A stretch of DNA of 64,000 nt from Sacculina carcini (Eukaryota; Arthropoda; Thecostraca; Sacculinidae). Each line of letters begins with the position of its first letter. Within the stretch, counting starts at the first letter, position 1. Positions 30,302 to 60,346 of the stretch are shown piece after piece. The position numbers and the translations under genes were made by a program. The notes under the pieces are model-generated. The model did no database searches, was not told the DNA's origin, and was given only the letters and a program-made list of their open reading frames with translations. The stretch is from the NCBI GenBank assembly GCA_916048095.2, contig OU696588.1:5459501-5523500 (forward strand). Reading direction: 5' to 3'.

Positions 30302-30799
30302 TTGTTCAAGGATGAGTTAGGTTGCTTGAAAGACTTTGAGCTGGAAATTCAGTTCAAAGAGAGCACCAAACATATTTTCTGCAAACCTCGACCGGTACCA
30401 TTCGCTATGCAAGATCACTTGTCACAGGCCTATGAGAGAGGAATAAAGAAAGGAATATGGGAGCGAACGTCATTCAACGACTACGGTACACCGGTGGTCT
30501 CGGTGAGAAAGAAACAGAAGAGTGAAGGGAAGTCGTCCATCCGTGTGTGTGGTGATTATTCAGCTACTGTCAACCCGCAGTTAGAGACACACCGGCAACC
30601 ACTTCCAACAGCAGAAGAGCTGATGAGCAGATTGCATGGCTGCTATGGATTATCCAAGGTTGACCTCGCTGATGCGTACAACCAAATTCTCCACGGACCT
30701 GTCAGCCAAAGACGACTTGCTTTGAGCACTCACAAAGGTGTTCTGCTTCAAAAACGGTTACCATTTGGTATAAGCTCCGCCCTCGGCTACTTCCAGCAA
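30302..30799 (+). pseudogene. Gypsy-K reverse transcriptase, N-terminal half
   Basis: It reads FKESTKHIFCKPRPVPFAM, YGTPVVSVRKK, IRVCGDYSATVNPQLE, LSKVDLADAYNQI and KRLPFGISSALGYFQQ: RT motifs up to the one before YxDD. The palm active site and everything after are absent. Confidence 0.78.
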
Positions 30800-30888
30800 C
30801 ATGGTTACGCCTGTTCAAAAAAATAATAGCAACATGGTTACGCCTGTTCAACAAAATAATAGCAACATACGCCTGTTCAACTAAAAGA
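30796..30888. repeat. Three short tandem copies at the Gypsy-K / LINE2 junction
   Basis: AGCAACATGGTTACGCCTGT-TCAAAAAAATAAT is repeated (period about 33), with a third shorter copy lacking GGTT. The first copy fuses with the RT coding end (TTCCAGCAACATGG). Confidence 0.85.
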
Positions 30889-31007
30889 CGAAAAAAAGCA
30901 AATGAGTTATGTTCAGGCACTTGCTCAAAACGGAGCAGCTCACCATTCATGCGAAAACATCCCCGAAAATCGTCAAATAGCCGAACCAAATGGCCGCCAT
31001 TTTTTAG

Positions 31008-31700
31008 GTGTACATGCAATTCAAACCAAATTCATCAACTACAATTACAGATGATGACGCTGATGAAACAAGTGGAATAAATCTGCCACCAACCAGCGAA
31101 CACGCATTGTATGTGTCGAATTTCCTCGATACACTAAAAATGTACACAAGCACTGACCTCATTGACGCTAATATTGACGTGTCACATAATGTTGAACACA
31201 CAACTAAAACAACTGATGATACATGTAACAGCGATCGTCTCTCGATAAGCACTCTTTCAGAAACACTCAGTAAGCATTTGGGTGTCTCACTGTTGCATGT
31301 CAATATCCGTAGCGTCAGGGCAAATTTTCACAAACTTGAAGAATTATTGGAGTCATTATCCGTAAGTGGTAGAAAACTGCCTGATATAATTGTAGTATCG
31401 GAAACCTGGTTCGATAATAATACTAACTTAGACTTATATCAGTTAAAACATATCAGTTTTTCACTGCGAATCGCAACAGTAGAAGAGGAGGGGGAGTAGC
31501 CGTTTACATTGACAATAAAGCAATTGTAGATCAAAATTCAGTCGAGGCTACACAAACAAATGGTGTGTTAGAAGCACTAACATTGAAAGCGAACTTCAAT
31601 CACTATGTTTTTATCATAACGTGTGTATACAGGTCTCCAGCGTCGAGCACGAGGAGCTTCGTAGATTTTGTGTGTGAAACTCTCGAAGTAACAAACAAAT
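31008..31700 (+). pseudogene. LINE2 endonuclease, frameshifted
   Basis: Frame one (from 31,008) has LGVSLLHVNIRSVRANFHKLEELL and PDIIVVSETWFDNN, the first endonuclease motifs. Near 31,455 the coding passes to another frame with RRGGGVAVYIDN and FIITCVYRSPAS. A stop and probable deletion follow around 31,700. The order NIRS, ETW, GGGV, YRSP is that of the EEP nuclease of CR1/Jockey LINEs, which nicks target DNA. Confidence 0.8.
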
Positions 31701-31739
31701 AGCCTAATTAACGCTTTTTTTGGTCTCGGTTTTGTTCCG

Positions 31740-33832
31740 TTGATTACATCACCAACAAGAATAACATCGACATCACAAACGACTATTGATAATATATTCA
31801 CCAACGTTACCAAAAAAAAGATTATGTCAGGAACAGTCACTTTTGACATCAGTGACCATCTACCCATATATGCACTAGTTGGTGGACCAGGCCATTCTAG
31901 GCAAAGAGAAAGTGTATTGATGAGGACATTTTCAAGGAAGTCTGAACAAGAATTCATGGAACTATTGGGTAAAACAAACTGGACATGCACTCAATATGAG
32001 GACGTTGATCAAGCCTACAGTGATTTTCTACACCAGTTCATCACGCTCGTTGACCATTGTTTCCCTGTTCGCAGAATCATCAGATACAATAGAATGGAAA
32101 CTAGGCCATGGATGACAAGTGCACTGAAAACATCATGTAAATATAAAAACAAACTCCATAAGAAATTCCTAGAGACTCGATTAGAAAAAGATAATATGAG
32201 ATATAAGGAATATCGAAACATGTTGACTTCCCACATACGTCAGGCGAAACAAAATGTCATCTCAAATGCTCTCCACCAAGCAAAAAATGACACAAAAAGC
32301 ACATGGAAAATTCTGAACAAAGCGTTAGGACGAGAAAAAACTGACACTCATTCATGTGTGTTTCATCAGAACGGCCATGATTACAAATCTGGCGATGATA
32401 TCTCGAACGCATTCAATAAGTTCTTTGTTGAAGCAGCCAATGATGTGACAAAAAACATTCCAAAAGCCACGGCAGATCTCAAGACAATAAATATGAAAAG
32501 AGTTGAGTCAACAATTTTCCTGAGTCCTGTCACCCAAGCTGAGGTCTACAACGTCATCATGTCATGTAAGAGCAAGAAATCTTGTGATGATGACTTTATC
32601 GACATGAGATTGCTAAAAACAGCGGTCAGGTTCATTTCAACACCTCTTCAGTATGTTTGCAGCCTGTCGTTCACACGTGGAGTTATCCCTGCTCAAATGA
32701 AAACAGCCAAAGTCATACCAATTTTCAAAAAAGGCAAAAGAACAAATTTCACAAATTATAGACCAATTTCTCTTCTTCCTCAATTTTCAAAAATTCTAGA
32801 AAAATTGTTTGATTCAAGATTGAGCTCGTTTATTTCCAAAAACAAAATCATAAATTCTGGTCAGTATGGGTTTCAGTCGAAAAAGTCTGTGAATGACGCA
32901 ATCGCCGATACCATAGAATTCATTTCCAACTCCTTGGACAAGAACAATTTCAGAATAGGAATATTTGTAGATTTGAGAAAAGCGTTTGACACAGTGAATC
33001 ATCGAATACTTTTAAATAAGTTGGAAGTGTACGGCATACGAGGCAAGGCAAAAGATTGGGTCGAGAGTTATCTGAATGAACGACACCAAATGGTCGATTA
33101 TCGTGGGGCAATATCGGACAAAAAAATCATCACATGTGGAGTCCCACAGGGGTCGGTCCTTGGCCCTAAACTTTTTCTCCTGTATATTAACGACTTACTC
33201 AGCGTATCAAATAGCTGTAAAAAGGTGCTTTTCGCTGATGACACGAATCTATTCTTCTCATCCCCGTATATTGAGGATATACAAAGAATTATTGATGGAA
33301 AATTAAAACGTGTTGACAAATGGCTGAATGAAAACAGACTTGTACTAAACACCGACAAAACAAAGTACATATGCTTTCAAAACAAGAAAAATAAAAAAGA
33401 CTGTGGAATATCTGTGAAAGTAGGCGGAACGGTCATTGAGGAGGTTGAGTCGGTCAAGTTCCTGGGACTGACAATTGACCAAAATCTAACATGGCGCAAT
33501 CATATAAACTCAGTTACAAACAAGTTGGCAAAAATATCCTATTCTATGTTCCAACTGAGAAATTGTATCGGTGAAAAAGCCAGTGTAACTTTATATAATA
33601 GCCTTGCAAAAGCTTATCTGGATTATTGTAATAATATTTGGGGAGCAACTTATGAATCTAGACTGACACAAATTATAACTTATCAAAAACGTTTGATACG
33701 GATAATAGCAAAGATAAGAGTTTATGAGACCACAACAGCTCACTTCAACTTGTATAAAATACTTGACTTCAACAGTTTAGTACAGTTGAACACGGCAGCT
33801 TTCATGTACCGAGCACACAATAATTTATTACC
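31740..33832 (+). pseudogene. LINE2 ORF2: endonuclease end and reverse transcriptase
   Basis: A long open frame. It starts in the nuclease (TTIDNIFTN, ISDHLPIYALV), then a linker (RPWMTSALKTSCKYKN, ARQAK-like HIRQAKQN). RT motifs: AKVIPIFKKGKRTNFTNYRP, SGQYGFQSKKSVNDAI, FVDLRKAFDTVNHRIL, GVPQGSVLGPKLFLLYIND and the active site LFADDTNLFF near 33,228-33,255. Then comes WLNENRLVLNTDKTKY and VKFLGLTID. The C-terminal part has LDYCNNIWGATY. It is cut at 33,832 by Gypsy-D; the last 210 nt are at 38,405-38,615. The RT itself is uninterrupted, so the LINE2 insertion is not very old. Confidence 0.9.
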
Positions 33833-33973
33833 TGTTACGTGATTGGCAACTTTGTGAAGTTTGTGTGTGAAGCGCGCCGTTTTGGGAGTCAACGTGAGAG
33901 GGAGCTGAAGAATAGACTGCTCGCACTTTCTGGTTGTCTGTTGTCTCCTTGATTAAGTATATACCACGTAACA
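33833..33973 (+). repeat. 5' LTR of Gypsy-D
   Basis: TGTTACGTGATTGGC to ATATACCACGTAACA, 141 bp. The ends TGTTACGTG and CACGTAACA are inverted repeats of each other. Confidence 0.95.
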
Positions 33974-33989
33974 TGGTGGCAGCGGTGGG
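33974..33989 (+). other. Primer-binding site of Gypsy-D
   Basis: TGGTGGCAGCGGTGGG immediately after the LTR, starting with the TGG expected for a tRNA 3' end. Confidence 0.8.
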
Positions 33990-34199
33990 ATCCTGATGAT
34001 TGTAATTTTTGTGGATTGATTTTTCTACTGAAATTGAGTTTTTTTCATCAGTTGAGTCAGTTTTGTCCGCGTTGAATTCATCTCATGTTCGCAGCGTAGT
34101 GAACGTATTTCAACCTTGATACAGTTGAATTTTGGGATTTCATTTTGTGCATTTCTGATCGAATTTTGATTTGGAGTTGTGATCTGTCATAGAAACAGT

Positions 34200-37085
34200 A
34201 TGGACAGTGTATCAAACAACAATTTGAGTCAAAGTGAGTCGGTGGTGAGGCACGCCGCGATTTCGGGTGTGAGGCCGCCAGAGAGATTCACGCCAGGGGA
34301 CAACCCTGCTGAGAGCTGGAAGATTTTCCATCAGCGATGGTCCTCGTACTACGTACTTTCAGGTATGAGTACGCACCCAATGCAGGTGCAGGTGGCGATG
34401 TTTTTGAATTGCCTGTCTGACGACGCCCTGAGGACGTACAATGGATTTGGATTTGATACAGACGAGACTGAGCGCACGGTGAGTGAAATCATTGCTAAAT
34501 TTCACAGTTTCTCAGTTGGAGAAGTCAATGTCACTTTCGAGCGATATATATTTCACGGGATAGAGCAGAAAGAAGATGAAACTTTTGACAGTTTCCTTGC
34601 AGATCTCAGAGTGATGATGAAAACATGTGATTTCTGTGGAGAGTGCGTTGATTCAGTACTAAAAGACCGAATAGTTCTTGGTGTTCGAGATAATCAGCTC
34701 CGATCGAGTCTGTTGAAAGTGCGTAACATAACACTGCATGCCTGTATTGATGAGTGCAGGGCATACGAGAATGCGACAGCGAAGACTCGGAAAATGTATC
34801 CAGAGACAGTGAACCGCGTGGCGAAAGGGTCACAAGGCAGCGTGGCGAGTGGTACCCGACACACAGCCAGCTGCAATTTTTGCGGTAGAAGTCACCGTAT
34901 GAACAAAGAGTCGTGTCCAGCCTACAAGAAGCAGTGCAGAAAATGTGGAAAGTTGAACCATTTTGCTAGCATGTGCCGAGCGGGGCAGAGAGCAGGCGGG
35001 AAGCACGCCAAGAGAGTAAACAACGTGGAAAGTAACTCATCAGATGCAGAATGTGTGAACGCTATGTCACGTGAGAACGTAGACCGAAAAGAGGTAAAGT
35101 GCCAGATGATCGTGAACAAAACGACGGTGAATTTTCAGATTGACACCGGGTCGAGTATCAATGTGCTGCCTGTCAGATACGTCAAGACAGACAAGATTGC
35201 ACCAACGACAACTGTTCTGAAAACATGGGACGATGGACATGTGAATCCTATAGGCGTCACAAGAACGAACGTGCGAAACCCCAAGGATGGGAAGAAGTGG
35301 TCTGTGGAGTTTATTGTGTGCAAAGGAAACCGTACTCCACTGCTGGGCCTGAATGCAAGCGTTCAAATGGGACTTGTGAAAGTGCAGCAAGAGAATTTTG
35401 TTCGAGTGAATAAGGTGGAGATGTCAGGTTACAGTGACGTGATGAACGGCTCACTGGGAACACTGCCGGGTATTCATCATCTGAAATTGAAAGCAGACGT
35501 CAAGCCAACAGTGATGCCGGACAGAAGAGTGCCTATATCTGTGCGACCACTGTTGAAGAATGAGTTGGACAGATTGACGCAACTAGGTGTAATTGTTCCA
35601 GTGACACAGCCCACTGACTGGGTGAGTCAGATGGTGTGTACCAAGAAAAAGGACGGGTCTGTACGAATCTGCATTGACCCAAGGGACCTGAATGAAGCAC
35701 TGGTAAGAGAACGCTACACGATGCCGGTCCTAGAAGAGACTCTTCATGAGATGTCAATGTCGAAAGTGTTCACAAAAGCAGATTTAGCCTCTGGCTACTG
35801 GCATGTTGTTCTCGATGAACAATCAAGCGTACTGACAACGTTTCAAACGTGTTGTGGGAGGTACCGATGGCTTCGGTTACCATTTGGATTGTCAGTAGCT
35901 GCTGAGATATTCCAGAAAAAACTCCTCGAATCGCTATCTGGACTGGATGGAGTAGTCTGCATCGCCGACGATGTGATCGTGCACGGCAAAGATACAGCGG
36001 AACATGATCAACGACTACAAGCGTTTATGCAGAGATGCCGCGAGAAAAAACTGCAGCTGAACCGAGAGAAAATGATTCTACGATCTGATCACATAACCTT
36101 TATGGGTCATGTGATTTCCAAAGACGGACTGCGAAGAGATCCAGAGAAAGTGAAGGCCATTTCAGAATATCCTGTTTCTGAGTCATTGCCTGAACTGAGA
36201 AGATTCCTCGGTATGGTGAATTATCTATCGAGATATTTGCCCCAGTGCTCTGACATAATTCATCCGATGGTAAACTTGACCAGAAAAGATGTTCCGTGGA
36301 ACTGGTCAGATGTGCAACAAAAAGCATTTGAGACAATCAAGAATATGATTGTGAGTGATTCCTGTTTGACACTGTATGACCCCAGCAAGAAACTCGTGCT
36401 AGAAAACGATGCCAGCAGCTATGGTCTAGGAAGTGCTCTGCTGCAAGAAGGCAAACCAATTGCGTTTGCAAGTCGTGCAATGACAGCAGCGGAGAGAAAC
36501 TACGCGCAGATCGAGAAGGAGTTGTTAGCGGTGAAATTCGGTCTCGAGAAATTTCATCACTACACCTTTGGACGTCCTGTGGTGGTTATTACCGACCACA
36601 AACCACTTGTCAGCATAACGAGCAAGCCGGTAAACTTGGCATCGAGACGTCTCCAGTCTATGCTGTTGGTGATCCAGAATTACGACGTGAAGCTGAACTA
36701 TCGCCGTGGTGCTGACTTACCATTGGCGGATGCATTGTCTCGGGCACCCGATTCGACCGAGGAGACTACAGATGAAGAACATCTACACAACTTGATCATC
36801 ACACCGTTCAAGCCGGAGCGGTTGGCTGTTGTTCGAGATGCGACTAGTCAAGATGGCAGTCTTATGGCTCTTCAACGAGTAGTTATGTCCGGTTGGCCAG
36901 ATGAGAAGACATCTGTTCCTGTTGAAGCACTGCCGTACTACCACTGCAGAGATGAGGTTGTAGCTCAAGATGGTATTTTACTCGCGTCGAGAAATGATGC
37001 AAAGAGTGCATGCAGGTCATGGGGGTGTAAACTCGTGTTTACGACGAGCGAGAGATGTGATTTTTTGGCCAGGAATGTCGAGTGA
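34200..37085 (+). pseudogene. Gypsy-D Gag-Pol: Gag, protease, RT, RNase H
   Basis: The frame begins at ATG 34,200 (MDSVSNNNLSQSESVVRH). Gag: capsid-like RFTPGDNPAESWKIFHQRW and EQKEDETFDSFLADLRVMMK, knuckles CNFCGRSHRMNKESC and CRKCGKLNHFASMC. Protease: FQIDTGSSINVLP near 35,139. RT: VRICIDPRDLNEALV, FTKADLASGYWHVVL, LPFGLSVAAEIFQKK and the active site CIADDVIVHG near 35,960. RNase H: LENDASSYGLGSALL and ITDHKPLVSIT. Near 36,975-37,000 a one-base shift moves the coding to the next frame, and this frame ends at 37,085 out of register. The leader at 33,990-34,199 is non-coding. Confidence 0.92.
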
Positions 37086-38109
37086 TATCCGACAGTATGT
37101 GGAATCTTGTGACATATGTGCAAGTGATTCGGTGAGCAACCACAAAGAACCGTTGATATGTCATTCTGTACCTGGGCGAGCATGGGAGAAAGTTTCCACT
37201 GATTTGTTCACATTCAGAAGTCGAGAATACTTGGTTACTGTTGATTATTACAGTCAGTATGCAGAGGTGGATTTCTTACCTGAGCCGACGTCGAAGAACG
37301 TTATCCACAAGCTGAAGCAGCATTTTGCTAGATATGGCATACCAGATGCCGTGGTGTCCGACAATGGCACGCAGTACACTAGCCGAATGTTCAAAGATTT
37401 TGCCAAAAAGTGGGACTTTGCTCACGTGACTTCGTCTCCGGGTAACTCACAGTCTAACGGAGTTGCCGAGGCAGCAGTGAAGGTTGTTAAACGTGTAATG
37501 ACGAGATGTCATTCTGCGAATGAGGATCCATATATAGGACTGCTGAACTTGAGAAACACACCGCAAGAAGGAGTGAACCTGAGTCCAGCACAACGCCTAC
37601 TGGGTCGTCGAACGAGGACTGTTGTTCCGACTCACCCGTCTCGTCTTGCCCCTCAAGTTATAAGTGGCGAGCAAGTGAAGCAGCAGGTCGAGACGAAGAA
37701 GCAGATCTGGGCTGAGCGCTACATTGGACGGCATCGGCTGCCGCCCATTTCAGTCCGTGAGCGAGTTCATGTTCAACCGATAGACGGAGGTAAACAGTGG
37801 CAGCCGGCCGAGGTGACCGCCAAGACGTCATCGAGAGACTACGTGGTGCGGACTACGGAGGGCAGAACCTACCGTCGCAACCGCCGGTTCCTCCGAGCTA
37901 CACCAGCCAGAGAGCCTGGTACTCCGGAGAAGACAACGTCGCCTGACAAGGACTCAACATCGCCAGAAAGACCGACAAATAAGCATGGTCGTGATAACGG
38001 CGTGGCGAAGGATGAACAGGCTGACAGTGACAGTCATGCCGTGTCGCCTGTGAAGACGCGGTGCGGCAGGGTAATCAAAATACCAGTGCGGTACCGTGAT
38101 GATGTTTAA
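36970..38109 (+). pseudogene. Gypsy-D integrase and C-terminus, shifted frame
   Basis: Coding continues with RREMMQRVHAGHGGVNSCLRRARDVIFWPG, the integrase zinc-finger start, then CDICASDS. The DDE core follows: STDLFTFRS, VSDNGTQYTS and SNGVAEAAVK. After that come the SPAQRLLGRRTRT segment, a small C-terminal fold (VHVQPIDGGKQWQPAEV, YRRNRRFLR), and a charged tail ending IKIPVRYRDDV. It overlaps the upstream frame by 116 nt. In Gypsy-B the same parts are in one frame, so the shift here is more likely a mutation than a recoding site. Confidence 0.9.
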
Positions 38110-38258
38110 CGACACACACTAGTGTTCCAGATGCGTCGATGTATATACGTTGTTGCTTTTTGCTGTATAAGTGAGTTTTGAGTGTGGCTAGTGATGTGCG
38201 TTTTGTTTGTGTTTATATTGTTCTGCCGATCACTGTTCCTATTTAAAAACAGGGGAGA

Positions 38259-38399
38259 TGTTACGTGATTGGCAACTTTGTGAAGTTTGTGTGTGAAGCG
38301 CGCCGTTTTGGAGGTCAACATGAGAGGGAGCGGAAGAATAGACTGTTCGCACTTTCTGGTTGTCTGTTGTCTCCTTGATTAAGTATATACCACGTAACA
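38259..38399 (+). repeat. 3' LTR of Gypsy-D
   Basis: Matches 33,833-33,973. Preceded by the purine tract AAAAACAGGGGAGA and followed by TTACC. Confidence 0.95.
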
Positions 38400-38404
38400 T
38401 TACC

Positions 38405-38840
38405 CAAACACCTGCAGGCTTTATTTCAAATAATAAAGAGACACCCGGACAAATTTGCACAGAGGTTCCCGAGAACTCGAGCTAGACAACAAAGCTTGAG
38501 CGTTAGAGGAGTAACCGTGTGGAATGGAATAAAAAAATGCGTCAAACAAAGTAGGACATTGAAGACATTTAAAAAGAAATTCATTGAAGGGATGAATCAA
38601 GATAAATGTAAATAATCAGTGATGCTTCGACGTGTCGAGAGACGATCGACTGATTCAGCAGTGTGCCTATATTGGTTGTAATGATTTATATCTTGTTACG
38701 ATGTCACTGTCTCTTTTGTACGTTGTCTTTATTCATTGTAAAGGGCCCACATGAAAAAAGCGCATGCTTATGTGGGTCCCTGTCACAACGATTGTGTAAA
38801 TTATATGTTGGTGACAAATACATGATATGATATGATATGA
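38405..38840 (+). pseudogene. LINE2 ORF2 C-terminus and 3' tail
   Basis: It continues LPKHLQALFQIIKRHPDKF...SVRGVTVWNGIKKCVKQ, the ending with a VWN motif usual for this LINE group, to TAA at 38,613-38,615. About 200 nt of 3' UTR follow, ending in (ATATG)n at 38,823-38,840. Confidence 0.8.
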
Positions 38841-39253
38841 AATAAATCTTGTCGTTTCGTTTTTCCTCCTTCCCAATTTCGTCATACCTTCCCTATCTTT
38901 ACAAACTTCGATGGCTTCCGATCATCCCTCGCATCCACTTTAAAATTTGCTGTCTTGTTTATAAACTTTTGCATGACCCCCGGCAACCTTCATACCTCTC
39001 GCAGCTTCTTACACTCTCTAATAACTTTCTTTCCCGTCATCCACTTCCTTTATCCTGTCCACGAGCCCTCAATGATTCTACCTGGTCTAGTAAATCCCTC
39101 CCATTCTATGATCCACGTTTGTACAACTATCTTCCCTCCCATGTTATCTGCACCACATCCTTATCATCGTTTTCCTCTTCTGTGCGCAATCATCTCTTTG
39201 ATAAATATTTTGATCATGACTCTCACTCTCTTGCTCCTTACGCTTCGCTCTGA
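38841..39253 (+). pseudogene. LINE1 ORF2 part 5: C-terminal domain
   Basis: The frame reads YLYKLRWLPIIPRIHFKICCLVYKLLHD, then SRHPLPLSCPRALNDSTWSSKS and PRLYNYLPSHVI...VRNHLFDKYF, ending in TGA at 39,251-39,253. This is the end of a CR1/L2-type ORF2 (WLPI..RI.FKI, LP..L..FK motifs). About 50 codons between part 4 and this part are missing. Confidence 0.75.
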
Positions 39254-39562
39254 GCCGTCATACCGTGCCCGCCTCGCTTGATTTATTTACTAGAAGTTAT
39301 TTTGCTCTTTCTGCTTTCTTCTTACTGCCATGTTTAAATTTTTGCGGTGTGTGTGCATGAGTATGTTTGTGTGTATGTGTGTGTGTGTGTATGTGTGAGT
39401 GTGTGTGTGACTGTGGGTGTGTGTATTGTCCGCATGTTTGTTCTCCCTAAGCGGCGTGTCTTACCTATTTGTTTTTATTTTTTGCACCAAGATTTGTTTT
39501 TTCGCGCGTGTGTTTTCATGTGCGCTATATAAATAAACGTAATGAATGAATGAATGAATGAA
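39254..39562 (+). repeat. LINE1 3' UTR and AATG tail
   Basis: It contains a (TG)n stretch at 39,345-39,427 and ends CTATATAAATAAACGTAATGAATGAATGAATGAATG, a short tandem AATG tail typical of CR1/L2-type LINEs. Confidence 0.75.
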
Positions 39563-40408
39563 TTATTGTTTACCGGTCATAATATCTATTTCGCTGTGCA
39601 CGCTTATGTGGAGGCTGTTGACAAAATGTACGAATGAAAACACATTGTTTTTTATCTTGTAATTTATTCAAAATCCACTCCTGAGTGTAAACTGCCATGC
39701 AGTTTTTTTTCAAAGCTTCGAATTTAGCAGTTCATATGTCATGCAGTGTGTATGTGTGCCGATAATACAGAGACAATTGGTATCATATGAAGGCAAGGTT
39801 GATTGGTCAACAATCTATTAACATGAAAAAAGAAGCTTTTTACCAATTATTTTCGAAATTGTAAAAAATTCTACTGCGCCGTCTTAAAATGCACATAACC
39901 TGTACGTAATTGAAAACGTGGGACCTTCAGATATATTGCACGATCCAGCAGCAAAATTGAGAACAAATTTAATCTACCAGCTAGCATCATAAAGTGAAAA
40001 TATACAAATACAGGACGTAAACTATTCAGCTATGAAAACCAAGCGTCAATAATTGTCCTATACACAACTATAATTGTAATGAACTAAATGAATGAACACA
40101 CACGCACACACACAAATATTTATACAAACACAAACACAACGATATATGTACATTTCGAGGTCTATGAAAATTCACGGTAACTTGAGAGGAGAAATGTTCA
40201 ATAATTTTTCGAGCAATGCAGCACGTGAGGTACTTAACTCCGCCCCTTTCTATATGACCATATCACACGTAGATTGCGCACAACACTTCAAGTAGAACTT
40301 CTAATCGAACATCATCGACTAACTGAATGTGGGTGATAGTATTCCTCATATATGGCAGTTTGGCTGATACAGCACGGTAATCCGGTGCGTGACGGTCATC
40401 CAGGTCAT
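39563..40408 (-). other. Region downstream of GDH, probable 3' UTR
   Basis: No coding signal. On the minus strand it follows the GDH stop. An AATAAA at 39,668-39,663 (minus) could be the polyadenylation signal, giving a 3' UTR of about 740 nt. This is inferred from position only. Confidence 0.4.
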
Positions 40409-59209
<18,801 letters not shown>

Positions 59210-59967
59210 TGCTAGTGATGCCACAAGCACACCATTGAATGGTAATCAAATATTCATGTGAGAAAAACGTAGTTGTAGCGCCAATTAATAATTCAAATAT
59301 AGGTGACAATTAAAGCATTTTCACAGTTTTTGAGTCTGTTATAAACTGTTTATATCATTAACCTAACTTATTCAACTTCGACTCATTAAAAAATTATTCA
59401 ATATGCATATGTAGATATTATTAATAAATTGCATATAAAGTTAGGTTTTACTAAATGTTTTCAAAGTGAAGTTAATTGTATATTAAAAATTAAATAATAA
59501 TTAATATATTGCTCATATAAACACAATAAATATTCGAGGCTGGAAAGCAGAATTTTGTTGGCGCTTAAGCGTTCGTTGGTTTATAAGACGCTTCGTTGGT
59601 TTGCTTCTTGGCTTCATTTTTGATTGCTTGTATATTTCTCTGCGAAATGTCCGATGGGCTTGTTAGTAGTTGGATGAACTTACTAATACAATATATTTAT
59701 ACTAGTAAGTTCCATAATATGGAAATAAACACTTATCCATATAATAAGTTCTATATTATAGTTAGTAAGTCCATTATATAAATAAAGGTGATAATTACAA
59801 TTATTTGAGTTCACAAATACATTCGATGTTTTATAACGTTGAATTAGACTGCCTATTATCAGCCATGCTAAATCAATGGGTTGCCACCTAAAATCATATT
59901 CGCAAAAATTAATATCTCACTACAAAAAATTAACCGAATTTTACCAGAAAAATTGTTTTTGAATGTT
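59210..59967. other. Upstream flank of GDH, no gene recognised
   Basis: AT-rich sequence without convincing coding. It should hold the GDH 5' UTR and promoter. I see no clear TATA box at a plausible distance on the minus strand. Confidence 0.4.
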
Positions 59968-60291
59968 CTATTGTGGCGTACACCTCTATATACTTTTGTG
60001 TTTTCTTGTAATTCTATTTTTCATGATTCGATGTGTATACTTGAATAACTTTGCGTTACCGTATTTGCGTTGATCAATGATTTTGCGTGATTCATATTTC
60101 GATGTCCTGTATTTAGTCGATGCTTTGTGCTATATACTTTATGCCTAGTGACTAGCGACTAGCGTTTGTCCGGTGCTATATGTAGTTGCTAAATTTAGGC
60201 TATCTGAGAATGCTGACATTTGCACACGCACATAGCAACAGCGTTTACAAGCACAGAGCGGAGTCATACCGTATATTTGGTATGCGCGTCG

Positions 60292-60311
60292 GTTCGAGAA
60301 TGTTCTAGAAC
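60292..60311 (+). promoter_or_regulatory. Four-unit heat-shock element
   Basis: GTTCGAGAATGTTCTAGAAC gives TTC, GAA, TTC, GAA exactly 5 bp apart, the perfect inverted nTTCnnGAAn array bound by HSF trimers. It ends 27 bp before the TATA box. Confidence 0.75.
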
Positions 60312-60338
60312 CACGCGATTTGGCGTCATGTATGTACG

Positions 60339-60346
60339 TATAAAAG
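60339..60346 (+). promoter_or_regulatory. TATA box
   Basis: TATAAAAG, placed to start RNA near 60,370, downstream of the heat-shock element. Confidence 0.6.

Larger units (their letters stand above)
28571..30799 (+). mobile_element. Gypsy-K: decayed, 3'-truncated Ty3/gypsy element
   Basis: It begins TGTGGAGTGCGCTAAATG as an LTR would, then carries gag, a zinc knuckle, protease and the first half of RT, each broken by stops or frame changes. It stops within RT motif 4 (LPFGISSALGYFQQ) at about 30,799, where a short tandem repeat and LINE2 follow. The second LTR, RNase H and integrase are missing. The LTR end was not found. Confidence 0.7.
33833..38399 (+). mobile_element. Gypsy-D: complete Ty3/gypsy LTR retrotransposon with one frameshift
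   Basis: 4,567 bp, plus strand, with 141-bp LTRs (33,833-33,973 and 38,259-38,399) and target duplication TTACC (33,828-33,832 and 38,400-38,404). The LTRs differ at about five positions. Primer site TGGTGGCAGCGGTGGG follows the 5' LTR directly. It resembles Gypsy-B in layout: very short LTRs and Gag-Pol in one frame. Confidence 0.95.
30889..38840 (+). mobile_element. LINE2: CR1/Jockey-like non-LTR retrotransposon split by Gypsy-D
   Basis: Endonuclease, RT and C-terminal domain run from about 31,008 to 33,832 and rejoin in frame at 38,405 after the TTACC duplication. A stop at 38,613-38,615 is followed by a 3' UTR and a short (ATATG)n tail at 38,823-38,840. Only the ORF2 part is recognisable; no ORF1 was found, so the copy is probably 5'-truncated. 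LINE1 sequence resumes just after the tail. Confidence 0.85.

Noticed and set aside
36970..37085. Programmed frameshift between RNase H and integrase in Gypsy-D
   Set aside because: The related Gypsy-B has one frame here, and a shift at this domain border is not usual; a one-base indel is simpler.
59228..59230. Upstream start for GDH giving seven more residues
   Set aside because: The codon is GTG, not ATG; the ATG at 59,209 has a good context.
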